Positions 46,151 through 54,365 of a stretch of 64,000 nucleotides of DNA are shown here, in pieces. The first letter of the stretch is position 1, and each line of letters starts with the position of its first letter. The position numbers and the translations under genes were made by a program. The stretch lies in assembly GCA_963815185.1 (NCBI GenBank), contig CAWFGC010000007.1, positions 124,001-188,000 on the forward strand. The letters run 5' to 3'. Below the pieces are notes generated by a model. It did not search any database. It saw only the letters and a program-made list of their open reading frames with translations, and had not been told where the DNA came from. Source of the DNA: SHZL01 sp963815185. GTDB taxonomy: Bacteria; Pseudomonadota; Gammaproteobacteria; Xanthomonadales; SZUA-36.

Positions 46151-46152
46151 TT

Positions 46153-47337
46153 CTATGGGTACTGCAGGTGTGCTTTGAGCCGCTCCAAATCGGCGTGCCG
46201 GCTCGGGATATCATCCCGATCGGCCGCCAGCCTCAAGTCACGCAATTTTTCCAATGACCGCAGCAGCACGTCCAAAGGCGGGCCGCTGGCGGTAATGTTT
46301 TGCAGATACTCATCCGGAAGCGCTTCTGCCGGCGCCACAATATATTTGCTCACCAGTTGATCATGGTGTTGCGCGGCGGTCTTGCCATGCATCTCGCAGA
46401 CATCGAGAAACATGCGGCCATTGTTCCGGAACCAGGGTTCAGCACCATCAGACTCCACATGCTCGAGAAATCCGTCCAACAGACTTTGCCGCCGCATCAC
46501 GTCCCGCAGCCGGGCCTGGTCCTCAGGCATCATGTACAGCAGTTTATCCACCAGCAGTTGCGAGTAGGACAGGTTGTCGGCGCTGCACAGACCCAATAGC
46601 AGGTCGATCTCATTGATGCCGGCGAAATCTCCGGCATTTGCCCCGCGCCATTCATGCAGCCCGACACGATAGGGCTTGTAATACGGCCGCACGCAGTAAA
46701 AAAACCGGTCCCGGTCCAGTTTTTCATACAGTGTGTCGTTGTAAGCGATCACGTCCGCCAAAGCATCTTTCGCGGTTGCCAGCAGATCATGGGTGACAGG
46801 ATGGGAGATCCCCAAAGGCAGGGTGCGAACCAGAGCGTCGGCCGCCCGCTTGTAAGCCAATACACCACGCGTATTGTATTCGAGAAACAGAGTCTCCGCC
46901 GGCAATGCGGTGAACGTCTTGTACCTGCCCTGCACCGCCAGGTTGTGGGTCGCCAGATGACTGGTAGCGAAACGCGGTGCGACACCCAGCGACGCTCCCA
47001 ACTGCAGCGCCAGCGCAGAAGCTTCGAGCAGAGGCGATGTCCGCTCACGTGACGGCTCGGTAATTTCATGCCGGCGGCAAGCGCCCATGTACAGACCGAC
47101 GTCACCGAGCAAGGCAAAATTCTGATCGAAGCCTTCGTCCGTATTGCCCTCGCTGAGCAATCCGGCGATGTGGCGCTTGCCTTCTTCCAACAAGCGCATT
47201 TTGATGGGGTCGCCGACGGATTGAACAGCCGCCCGGTTATCCTGAGCGAAGTAAATCTCCTCCAGTTCGGTATTCATATCGATGAAGCTGGTGCGAATCC
47301 AGCGATCGAAATCAGCTACTTTGGCGGTTGTACCCAT
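46153..47337 (-). CDS. PrnB-like protein (DUF1864; indoleamine 2,3-dioxygenase superfamily)
   Basis: A 394-residue protein that I recognise as a relative of PrnB, the haem protein that rearranges 7-chlorotryptophan in pyrrolnitrin synthesis and shares the indoleamine/tryptophan dioxygenase fold. Supporting segments are DVGLYMGACRRHEITEP (79-95), compared with the PrnB pattern DIGFFLGSLKRHGHEP, and FFYCVRPYYKPYRVG (212-226). His324 or His325, in AAQHHDQLVSKY, is the likely proximal haem ligand by position. No halogenase or other pyrrolnitrin gene is nearby, so the role here differs. Oxidation of an indole substrate is my inference. It lies six bases after an amidohydrolase gene in the minus-strand cluster. 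Confidence 0.72.
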   Translation of the reverse strand: MGTTAKVADFDRWIRTSFIDMNTELEEIYFAQDNRAAVQSVGDPIKMRLLEEGKRHIAGLLSEGNTDEGFDQNFALLGDVGLYMGACRRHEITEPSRERTSPLLEASALALQLGASLGVAPRFATSHLATHNLAVQGRYKTFTALPAETLFLEYNTRGVLAYKRAADALVRTLPLGISHPVTHDLLATAKDALADVIAYNDTLYEKLDRDRFFYCVRPYYKPYRVGLHEWRGANAGDFAGINEIDLLLGLCSADNLSYSQLLVDKLLYMMPEDQARLRDVMRRQSLLDGFLEHVESDGAEPWFRNNGRMFLDVCEMHGKTAAQHHDQLVSKYIVAPAEALPDEYLQNITASGPPLDVLLRSLEKLRDLRLAADRDDIPSRHADLERLKAHLQYP

Positions 47338-47343
47338 GGTTCC

Positions 47344-48670
47344 TCACAAGTCCCCGATTGGAAGCACGACGACGTCGTTCTCCTTGTAGAGAATACCGTC
47401 CTTCATCACAAATGAGATTTTTTTCATCAGGGAAATGTCCGCCAGCGGATCACCACGAACTGCAACGATGTCAGCGAGCTTTCCGGTTTCGATTGAGCCC
47501 AGGGATTTTTGGATTCGCAACAGCTTTGCCGCTTCAATGGTCGCGCTCTGAATGGTTTGCAAGGGCGGCATTCCGGCGTTGACCATGTAGATGAATTCAT
47601 CCGCGTTCATGCCATGAGGGAATACCCCTGCGTCGGTACCGAATACGATCCACACACCTTTTTTGTAGGCCATCGCGAAACGTCTTGTCTATTTGTTCAC
47701 CCATGGTCGCCATTTGCCCGCGAACGGACTCGGCAGTTTCGCGATTCTCCCGCGCATTGCGCGACATCCATTTGATCGCTGTCATGGTCGGCACGTAAGC
47801 GGTTCCGTGTTCCTTCATCAACTCTGCGATTTCTTCGGTCATGAAGGTGCCGTGTTCAATCGAAGTCACACCCGCCAGTACGCCGCGTTTAATCCCTTCG
47901 GCACTGTGTGCATGCGCCGCCACGGTCATGTTGTAATCAGCGGCCGTTTGCACCACTGCATCGAGCTCATCCTGTTGCCACTGCGGCCCAAGACTGGTTC
48001 CGGAGGGATTGATTGCACCCCCGGTCAGGTTGATCTTTATCAGGTCAGCGCCGTCTTTATAGCGCTGGCGTACTGCCTGACGTGCTGATAACGGCCCATT
48101 CACAACCCCCTCCACCGGGCCAGGACTGCCCATGAATTCATGGCGCAAGCCGTTGGTCGGATCGGCCAGGCCACCGGTGGTCGCAAGACCTTTGCCCGCT
48201 GTGTAAATGCGTGGTCCATGAATATAATGCTGATCGATCGCGCGCCGCATCGCCGCGCCTAAATTGCGGTCCTGATCACCCACGTCACGTACGGTGGTAA
48301 ATCCGGCAAGCAAGGTACGCTCGGCAAATACTTTTGCACGGTAGGCATAGTCCGCCGATTCAAGCAAAAACTTCTCCGTGAAGAGCTGTGGAGAAACTTC
48401 GGTTGTCAGATGCGTGTGCATGTCCATCAGGCCTGGCATCACTGTAAAATCCCGCAAATCAATCAGCTTTTCGGAATCAGCAGGTGGTCTGTATCCTGGT
48501 TCCACGGCAGTTATCCGGTTACCGTCGACGGTGATGGTCACATCTGCAATCACTTTGCCTGCGACGACGTCAACCATGTGTCCGGCATGCAACACATAGC
48601 CTGCCGCTAAAGCGGCATTGCTCAACGACAGAAATACCAACAGCGTTGAAATCCTGGTCTTGATCTTCAT
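47344..48670 (-). CDS. Exported amidohydrolase, frameshifted
   Basis: A third amidohydrolase with a signal peptide (MKIKTRISTLLVFLSLSNAALA). Metal motifs are HTHLT in PGLMDMHTHLT, the lysine segment DLIKINLTGG, HAHSAEG, IEHGTFM and GTDAGVFPHGMN, the same order as in the dipeptidase-like enzyme at 36142. The first frame breaks after residue DKTF; the remainder (MAYKKGVWIVFGTDAG onwards) is read in another frame to 47344. One extra C near 47676 accounts for this. Full length would be about 441 residues. The start is ATG 48670, with AAGGTGAAACC upstream. It directly precedes the PrnB-like gene. Confidence 0.82.
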
Positions 48671-48722
48671 GGTTTCACCTTGTCTCAAGGATCATCGATT
48701 GCGACCGCCTGGCGCAGACGCT

Positions 48723-49976
48723 CTATGCATATCTGGGAAGCCGGGAGGTGATGAAAGCAGACGTGAGCATCAGGGCGATACTGAAAAACAACACCCAAAT
48801 GTACGAACCCAACGACTCATATACCATCCCATAAGCAACCGGGCCCAGGGAGGTTCCGATCAAAAACGAAGTGAACAATATACCGTAAACCCGGCCGAAA
48901 TTTTCCACCCCAAAGTAGCGCCCGGTCAGAAACGCCAGCATGTCGATCTCTGCACCCATGCTGATGCCAATACATACGGCAGCGGCAAACGCGAGTGAAT
49001 CAATGGCCCCCACCGCCAGCAGGCCGACCCCCGCCGCACTCAGCAGAAAACAGGTGACCGCAACCAGGGGGGCGAAAATCCGGTCCATGATATAACCGAT
49101 GACCACCCGCGATGCCACCAGCGCCAACCCCAGGGTGGACTGCACCAGGGCGGCGCTTGCCGCAGACATGCCACGATCACGCAACATCGGCACCAGGTGC
49201 GACAAGACACCATAGAGCGTGAACGACAACAGACAAAAAATGACAAACAACTGCCATAGCAAAGGCCGTTTGAGCAACCGTAGCAGCGGAATGTGCGAGG
49301 CGGACGAATCTGCGCTGGAGCTGTCGCGGAATTCATCAATGCCTTGTATATCCTTCGTCGCCGGCGCCTCGCGCAGCACAAAGTAAACCAGGGGAACCGC
49401 CACCACCAGAGTCACAGCCGCAAGCATGAAATAGGCCGAGCGCCAGCCATGGGTATCGATCATGTACTGCACCGCCGGGGGCACATAGACGTAACCCATG
49501 CCGCTGCCACCCATGGCGATCCCCAAGGCCAACGCCCGGCGCCGGTCGAACCAGGCTGAAATGGTTCTCAGGTAAGGCAAGGCGTTGGCTCCCGCACCCA
49601 GCGAGCCAATCAGGGCAAACAGTACAAACAATATCCATAACCGGTTGACGAGGATGGGTATCAGGGCCAGTAACACTGCAAAGACGATGAAGGACGGCAA
49701 CAGAATCTTGCGGCTGCCGTATTGATCAACGAGTTTGCCGATATAGGGGATGGAAAAGGCCAGGGCTACGGTGAAACTGGTCAAAGCCAGGCTGACTTGC
49801 GTGCGATTCCAGCCAAATTCCTCGTGCAATGGAATCATGAACAGACCCAGGGCGCCAAAAGCAAACTGCCCCGGCCCGGTGGACATACCCACTGCGGCGG
49901 TGGCGACGATCCACCACCCATAATAGATTGTCGGCGATTGTGTATTTTGTTCAGCCACCTGGTTCCCCTGCTCCAA
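48723..49976 (-). CDS. Major facilitator superfamily transporter
   Basis: A 417-residue, twelve-segment MFS protein of the oxalate/formate antiporter or monocarboxylate porter style: YYGWWIVATAAVGMSTGPGQFAFG at the start, GKLVDQYGSRK after helix 2 and FDRRRALALGIAMGGSGMG after helix 4. These carriers move small organic acids. The gene lies 22 bases after the LLM copy 2 gene and before an amidohydrolase, so it may take up or export an acidic intermediate. The substrate is not identifiable from sequence. Confidence 0.85.
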   Translation of the reverse strand: MEQGNQVAEQNTQSPTIYYGWWIVATAAVGMSTGPGQFAFGALGLFMIPLHEEFGWNRTQVSLALTSFTVALAFSIPYIGKLVDQYGSRKILLPSFIVFAVLLALIPILVNRLWILFVLFALIGSLGAGANALPYLRTISAWFDRRRALALGIAMGGSGMGYVYVPPAVQYMIDTHGWRSAYFMLAAVTLVVAVPLVYFVLREAPATKDIQGIDEFRDSSSADSSASHIPLLRLLKRPLLWQLFVIFCLLSFTLYGVLSHLVPMLRDRGMSAASAALVQSTLGLALVASRVVIGYIMDRIFAPLVAVTCFLLSAAGVGLLAVGAIDSLAFAAAVCIGISMGAEIDMLAFLTGRYFGVENFGRVYGILFTSFLIGTSLGPVAYGMVYESLGSYIWVLFFSIALMLTSAFITSRLPRYA

Positions 49977-49998
49977 TCAAGTCGACCGCTCTAACTGC

Positions 49999-50997
49999 TC
50001 AGCGAAAATAGGGAATGACCTGTTCACCGATCAAGCGTATCGCCGCCGCCGGGTCGGGGCCGAGCGGGCCGCCAATTGACACCTGGGTTACACCGGCCTC
50101 CGCCAGCATCTCGATTTTTGCAATGGCGTCCCTGGGCGTGCCCACAACCGCCAGCTTCATCATCTCCGGCGTCACTGCAGCCCGGGCTCCGGCGTAGTCA
50201 CCCGCGGACACCAGGCGCTGCGTTTCGGAGAAATCTGCCTGGCTCAGGCCCACCGTGGCCAGCGCTTTTTCATCCAGATAATTGCCAAAATAGGCCAGGA
50301 TATCTTTCAGCGTATCGGTTTGCGTGCCCTTTCCGTCTTCCGAAACGGAAAACCAGGCGCAGCCGCACACATCAAAATCGGCAGGGTCTTTGCCCGCCTT
50401 GCGCACGCCTTTCAGAATCCGTTGCGTCATCAACTTTGCCGATTCCGGCGGCGTCACCATCGGCAGACTGCCATCGCCGAGTTCGCCACTGAGTTCCAGA
50501 TCGTCATCGGCGAAACCTGATACATAGATCGGGATGCGCTCACGAAATGCCTTGAAGCGCAGGTAGCATTGATCCGACCAGTGATACACCTCGCCATCGA
50601 ATTTTGCGTTGTCTCCGCGCCATACCCGGCGCATCAGGTCCACTGCTTCGCGGATGCGCTGCAATCGATCCGAAGTGTCATAGCCCAGCCAATTCACCAT
50701 CTTTTCCGTGTGCATGCCGAAGCCCACTGCAACCCGGCCCTGACTCAGATGATCCAGGGTTGCCATAAATACCGCGATCTCGCCGGGAGAGATCGCATAT
50801 GGCTCCGTGCCATTCGCTCCGACCACGATGTTCCTGGTGTTTTCCGCCAGTGCGGCAATGATCGACCAGGCGTGGTACATGAACTTGTCACTCGGAAACC
50901 ATGCCTGATCAAAGCCCGCCTTGTCGGCAAGTATTCCCAGATTGACAATATCTCTCGGACTGCCGAGATGCTGGATGAGCCGGACGCTGAAACGCAT
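49999..50997 (-). CDS. LLM-class flavin-dependent oxidoreductase, copy 2
   Basis: A 332-residue luciferase-like oxidoreductase, paralogous to the gene at 43788. Both start with a conserved RLI-x-x-LG segment, share the charged GLGVHTEKM or GFGMHTEKM loop and end GGPLGPDPA-AIRLIGE-V-PYFR. I choose ATG 50997 (MRFSVRLIQHLG) with GGAG nine bases upstream; the frame is open to 51012. Two copies separated by five genes suggest two related oxidation or reduction steps on ring-type intermediates. Cofactor, FMN or F420, unknown. Confidence 0.85.
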   Translation of the reverse strand: MRFSVRLIQHLGSPRDIVNLGILADKAGFDQAWFPSDKFMYHAWSIIAALAENTRNIVVGANGTEPYAISPGEIAVFMATLDHLSQGRVAVGFGMHTEKMVNWLGYDTSDRLQRIREAVDLMRRVWRGDNAKFDGEVYHWSDQCYLRFKAFRERIPIYVSGFADDDLELSGELGDGSLPMVTPPESAKLMTQRILKGVRKAGKDPADFDVCGCAWFSVSEDGKGTQTDTLKDILAYFGNYLDEKALATVGLSQADFSETQRLVSAGDYAGARAAVTPEMMKLAVVGTPRDAIAKIEMLAEAGVTQVSIGGPLGPDPAAAIRLIGEQVIPYFR

Positions 50998-51043
50998 CGA
51001 TAAAATCTCCAATTGGGGCCTGTCTGACTAGGGCCTGTTAACA

Positions 51044-51499
51044 CTATTTGCTGCGGGAATCGGCAGGAAGGGGCCAATCTCCGGGTTGAAAGAGGATACG
51101 GGTCACGGTTTCCATCGTATCCTCCTGTTTCCTTATTCTGGATGAAACATTCTCGGCATTTTCACCAAATGCGTAACCGTAGCTCAATAAATCAAAGAAA
51201 CGTTCAAATTCATAGGCCGGATTGAACCCTTTTGCGCGCAGGGCCTGATATTCGTCCAGAATTTCAGGGAATTTGTACATCACCCACCACATCACCCTGT
51301 GATCTTCATGAATCTCTTCATTGTGTTCGAGCCAGAAACCGATATTCAGTTCGGCTGCAATTCGTTCCGCCTCGGTTTTGAGGCTATCGAGGTCTCGCGG
51401 ATAGAAAGGAGGGCTAAAAGCACATTTCTTGGCCTCCGCAGCAACGCACTCGCCGAAGGCCGTAATCATGCCGAGCATGAATGATTTGCGGTCGATCAT
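51044..51499 (-). CDS. Hypothetical protein in the catabolic cluster
   Basis: Not recognised. A 151-residue, probably cytosolic helical protein rich in aromatic and acidic residues, with segments FWLEHNEEIHEDHRVMWWVMYKF and GFNPAYEFERFFDLLSYGYAFG. Several His, Glu and Asp residues (LEHNEEIHEDH) could bind metal, but I see no known motif. There is no signal peptide or membrane segment. It lies 18 bases after the UbiD-type gene and 46 before LLM copy 2, so it is probably part of the operon and could be an accessory subunit or a small enzyme of the pathway. Confidence 0.6.
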   Translation of the reverse strand: MIDRKSFMLGMITAFGECVAAEAKKCAFSPPFYPRDLDSLKTEAERIAAELNIGFWLEHNEEIHEDHRVMWWVMYKFPEILDEYQALRAKGFNPAYEFERFFDLLSYGYAFGENAENVSSRIRKQEDTMETVTRILFQPGDWPLPADSRSK

Positions 51500-51517
51500 G
51501 ATTAATAAGTGTCCTGG

Positions 51518-52840
51518 TTAAGACTGGTCAGGATTGAGGTACTTGCCCAGATCCAGCGTCTCGGCGCCGGGAATGCGCTTGCGCTCGAATTCCTGCTGGC
51601 GATCGAACGGCTTGGTCGCATCGATGGCCAGGCGCCCCCAATGGTCTTTGTGCGGGTCGCGGTAAAAGCCCGGCATATCGTTCAGAATGAACGCCCGGGT
51701 GTCGGCACGGCCACGCGTCAAATAGGCCCACAGCACATCGTCGAGACTGTAAATGTCAACGTCTTCGTCAACCACCATGCAGCTCTTGCTGTAGTCCAGA
51801 TGCGCGCCGATTGCCGCCAGCAGCACATGGCGGGCGTGGCCTTCGTATTGCTGCCGGATCTGCACCACCGTATTCATCAGGTTTGGATAGCAGGCCACGT
51901 TGACGATGCCCGGCAGTTTTTCCACCAAGCTACGATAAATGCGCGTGGATATCGCAAAATCCAGCGCGTGCATATCCTCCGGCGACCCACAATTGATGCT
52001 GTGAAACAGCGCATCCTCGCGCCAGTGCACATCCAGTACCTCGAATACTGCATTGTCACCCACCGGGACGTAGTAGCCCATGAACTCACCGAAAGGGCCT
52101 TCGGGGCGCTGCACCTTGGGCAGGAACTGCCCTTCGATGACGATTTCGGTATCGCTGGGGTAGTCGAGATCGATCGTACGGCATCTCTGCGTGGCAAGGG
52201 GTTTGCCGCTGATGGTGGCGGCCGCAGTCATTTCATCTTCATCGATCGGCAAGCTCGCACACGCGGCCAGGAAGAATTCCGGTGAAGTACCAATGAGCAG
52301 CGCTGCAGGCAGCGGCTTGCCCGCTGTTTCGGCCATTTTCTGGTATCGAGTCAAATCGTGCGTACTGCCCAACCTGACGCGAAGTTCATCGTCACTGATG
52401 TATTGCGAGCGATGGAAGGAAAGGTTTGCAACCTCGTTCCCGGGGTTTTTTGCCAGATACAGGGCCGATGTGATGTAGGGTCCGCCGTCCTTTTCGAAGT
52501 AAGTGATTTGCGGCAAATCGCTGAGGGAACCTGAAACCCGCGGGTAGTCTGTTCTTTTGACGGCGGGCATGTCCTGCTGCTTGCGCGGGTACAGTTCCGT
52601 CCAGCGGCGGCAGAAATTAAGATCCCTGGCGCCAATCATTTCGCACAAACGCCGGCGGCTGCCGTAGATATTGGTGACCACAGGCATGCTGGCGCCAATG
52701 ACATTGCGGAACATGATGACGCGGTCACTTTCCTGCTGCAGCCGCTGCGTCACCGCGGCCAGTTCAAATTTCGGCTGCACCGGTGTTTCGATAACGGTCA
52801 ATTCACCACGTTGCTGAAGTTTGGCAATATAATCACGCAT
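51518..52840 (-). CDS. UbiD-family decarboxylase
   Basis: A 440-residue member of the UbiD family, which uses prenylated FMN to decarboxylate (or carboxylate) aromatic and unsaturated acids. The catalytic residues are all present at family spacing: Asn139 and Arg144 (NLSFHRSQ) and Glu247 and Glu252 (PEGPFGEF), equivalent to Arg173, Glu277 and Glu282 of Aspergillus ferulate decarboxylase. It is shorter than UbiD itself (about 490) and lies in a catabolic cluster, so ubiquinone synthesis is unlikely. No UbiX-type prenyltransferase is in the window; the cofactor must come from elsewhere. Suggests an aromatic or heteroaromatic carboxylate intermediate. Confidence 0.88.
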   Translation of the reverse strand: MRDYIAKLQQRGELTVIETPVQPKFELAAVTQRLQQESDRVIMFRNVIGASMPVVTNIYGSRRRLCEMIGARDLNFCRRWTELYPRKQQDMPAVKRTDYPRVSGSLSDLPQITYFEKDGGPYITSALYLAKNPGNEVANLSFHRSQYISDDELRVRLGSTHDLTRYQKMAETAGKPLPAALLIGTSPEFFLAACASLPIDEDEMTAAATISGKPLATQRCRTIDLDYPSDTEIVIEGQFLPKVQRPEGPFGEFMGYYVPVGDNAVFEVLDVHWREDALFHSINCGSPEDMHALDFAISTRIYRSLVEKLPGIVNVACYPNLMNTVVQIRQQYEGHARHVLLAAIGAHLDYSKSCMVVDEDVDIYSLDDVLWAYLTRGRADTRAFILNDMPGFYRDPHKDHWGRLAIDATKPFDRQQEFERKRIPGAETLDLGKYLNPDQS

Positions 52841-52887
52841 CTTATTGTTTAATATCGTTTTTTATTTGCCATATGTGCAATGAACCA

Positions 52888-54255
52888 TCATACTGCGCCG
52901 TAGGCGATTAACGCGTCCGCCACCTTTTTGAAGCCACTGATATTTGCGCCTTTCATATAGTTCACGTAGCCACCGGATTCCTCGCCGTACTCGACACAGC
53001 GGTCATGAATAGCCCGCATGATATTCCCCAAATGGTCGTTGAGTTCCTTTCGGCTCCAGGACATATGCACACTGTTTTGCGCCATTTCCAGCCCGGAAAC
53101 AGCGACCCCGCCGGCATTGGCCGCTTTGCTGGGGCCATAGAGGATTTTCGCTGCCCGGTAGGATTTGATCGCCGCGGCCTCGGAACCCATGTTGGAGCCT
53201 TCGGCCAGGCCGATGCAGCCATTCTTGATCAGGGTTTCCGCTTCTTTGCCGTTGACTTCATTTTCGGTGGCACAGGGAAACGCCAGGTCACAGGGCACGG
53301 ACCACGGCCGTTGGCCCGGGAAAAACTTCACACCAAACTCATCCGCAAACTCGGAAATACGCCCGCGGCGAACCTCTTTCAGATCTTTCATCCATTCCAG
53401 GTGCTCGCTTTGCATACCGCCCGGTATGTGTACAAACCCTGAAGAATCGGACATCGTGACCGGCCTGGCGCCATGGTCTATGAGCTTTTCAACCGCATAA
53501 ATGGCGACATTTCCTGACCCGGAAACCAGGCAGGTTTTTCCTTCAATGGACTCACCGCGATGTCTGAGCATGTCCTGCATGAAATAGACGGTGCCGTAAC
53601 CGGTTGCTTCCACGCGAATCTCACTGCCGCCGAAAGACAAGCCCTTGCCGGTCAATACGCCTGTAAACTGATCCGCCAGGCGTGTATAGAATCCGAACAG
53701 GTAACTGATTTCGCGCGCGCTAACGCCGATATCGCCGGCCGGCACATCGGTATTGGGCCCTATGTGCCGGTACAACTCGGTCATAAAGCTCTGGCAAAAG
53801 CGCATGATTTCGTTGTCCGATTTACCCTTGGGGTCAAAATTGGAGCCGCCCTTGCCTCCGCCCATGGGTAGTCCGGTCAGGCTGTTTTTGAATGTCTGTT
53901 CGAAGGCCAGGAATTTCAAAATGCTCAAAGATACATTGCTGCGAAAGCGCAGGCCGCCCTTGTACGGTCCGATGGCGTTGCTATGCTGTACCCGGTAGCC
54001 CCGATTGACCTGGATCCTGCCCTCGTCGTCCTGCCAGCTTACGCGAAAAATAATAATCCGGTCCGGTTCGGTCATGCGTTGTGACAGGTTGTGGCCCTGA
54101 TAACGCGGGTTGCGCTGTACGAATGGAATGATGTCCGCGGCAACTTCGCCTACGGCCTGGTGAAATTCATACTCGGCAGGGTTTCGTTCAACAACGCCCT
54201 GCATGAATGTCTGCAGGGCCTTTCTGTCTGACTCGGTTGGCCTTGTATTGGACAT
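52888..54255 (-). CDS. gdhA: NADP-type glutamate dehydrogenase
   Basis: Interconverts glutamate and 2-oxoglutarate plus ammonia. The 455-residue protein is the hexameric bacterial type: GGLRFRSNVSLSILKFLAFEQ, the substrate site LPMGGGKGGSNFDPKGKSD with the catalytic lysine, DVPAGDIGVSAREI and VSGSGNVAIYAVEKL in the coenzyme domain. The coenzyme preference is judged from length and family resemblance only. It lies between the UbiD gene and the acyl-CoA dehydrogenase, so it could assimilate ammonia released by the pathway or feed glutamate carbon into the TCA cycle. Confidence 0.94.
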   Translation of the reverse strand: MSNTRPTESDRKALQTFMQGVVERNPAEYEFHQAVGEVAADIIPFVQRNPRYQGHNLSQRMTEPDRIIIFRVSWQDDEGRIQVNRGYRVQHSNAIGPYKGGLRFRSNVSLSILKFLAFEQTFKNSLTGLPMGGGKGGSNFDPKGKSDNEIMRFCQSFMTELYRHIGPNTDVPAGDIGVSAREISYLFGFYTRLADQFTGVLTGKGLSFGGSEIRVEATGYGTVYFMQDMLRHRGESIEGKTCLVSGSGNVAIYAVEKLIDHGARPVTMSDSSGFVHIPGGMQSEHLEWMKDLKEVRRGRISEFADEFGVKFFPGQRPWSVPCDLAFPCATENEVNGKEAETLIKNGCIGLAEGSNMGSEAAAIKSYRAAKILYGPSKAANAGGVAVSGLEMAQNSVHMSWSRKELNDHLGNIMRAIHDRCVEYGEESGGYVNYMKGANISGFKKVADALIAYGAV

Positions 54256-54365
54256 GAGTGCTTAACCTCGAACAGTATTGAACATTGTTTTGTTTTTCTG
54301 TCCGCCGATTTTCGCAAGACGACAATCGATCAACGGCAGCGGCAGTCAGACCCCCAATTGAGGCT

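Noticed and set aside
34767..48670. Ergothioneine or histidine degradation as the pathway, because of imidazolonepropionase-like amidohydrolases
   Set aside because: No urocanase, ergothionase, HutH or formimidoylglutamase gene is present, and these amidohydrolases have signal peptides.
51028..51043. CTAGGGCCTGTTAACA resembling the end of the MITE-like element at 13144
   Set aside because: The match needs two gaps and has no partner inverted repeat nearby; it may be chance or a remnant, which I cannot tell apart.
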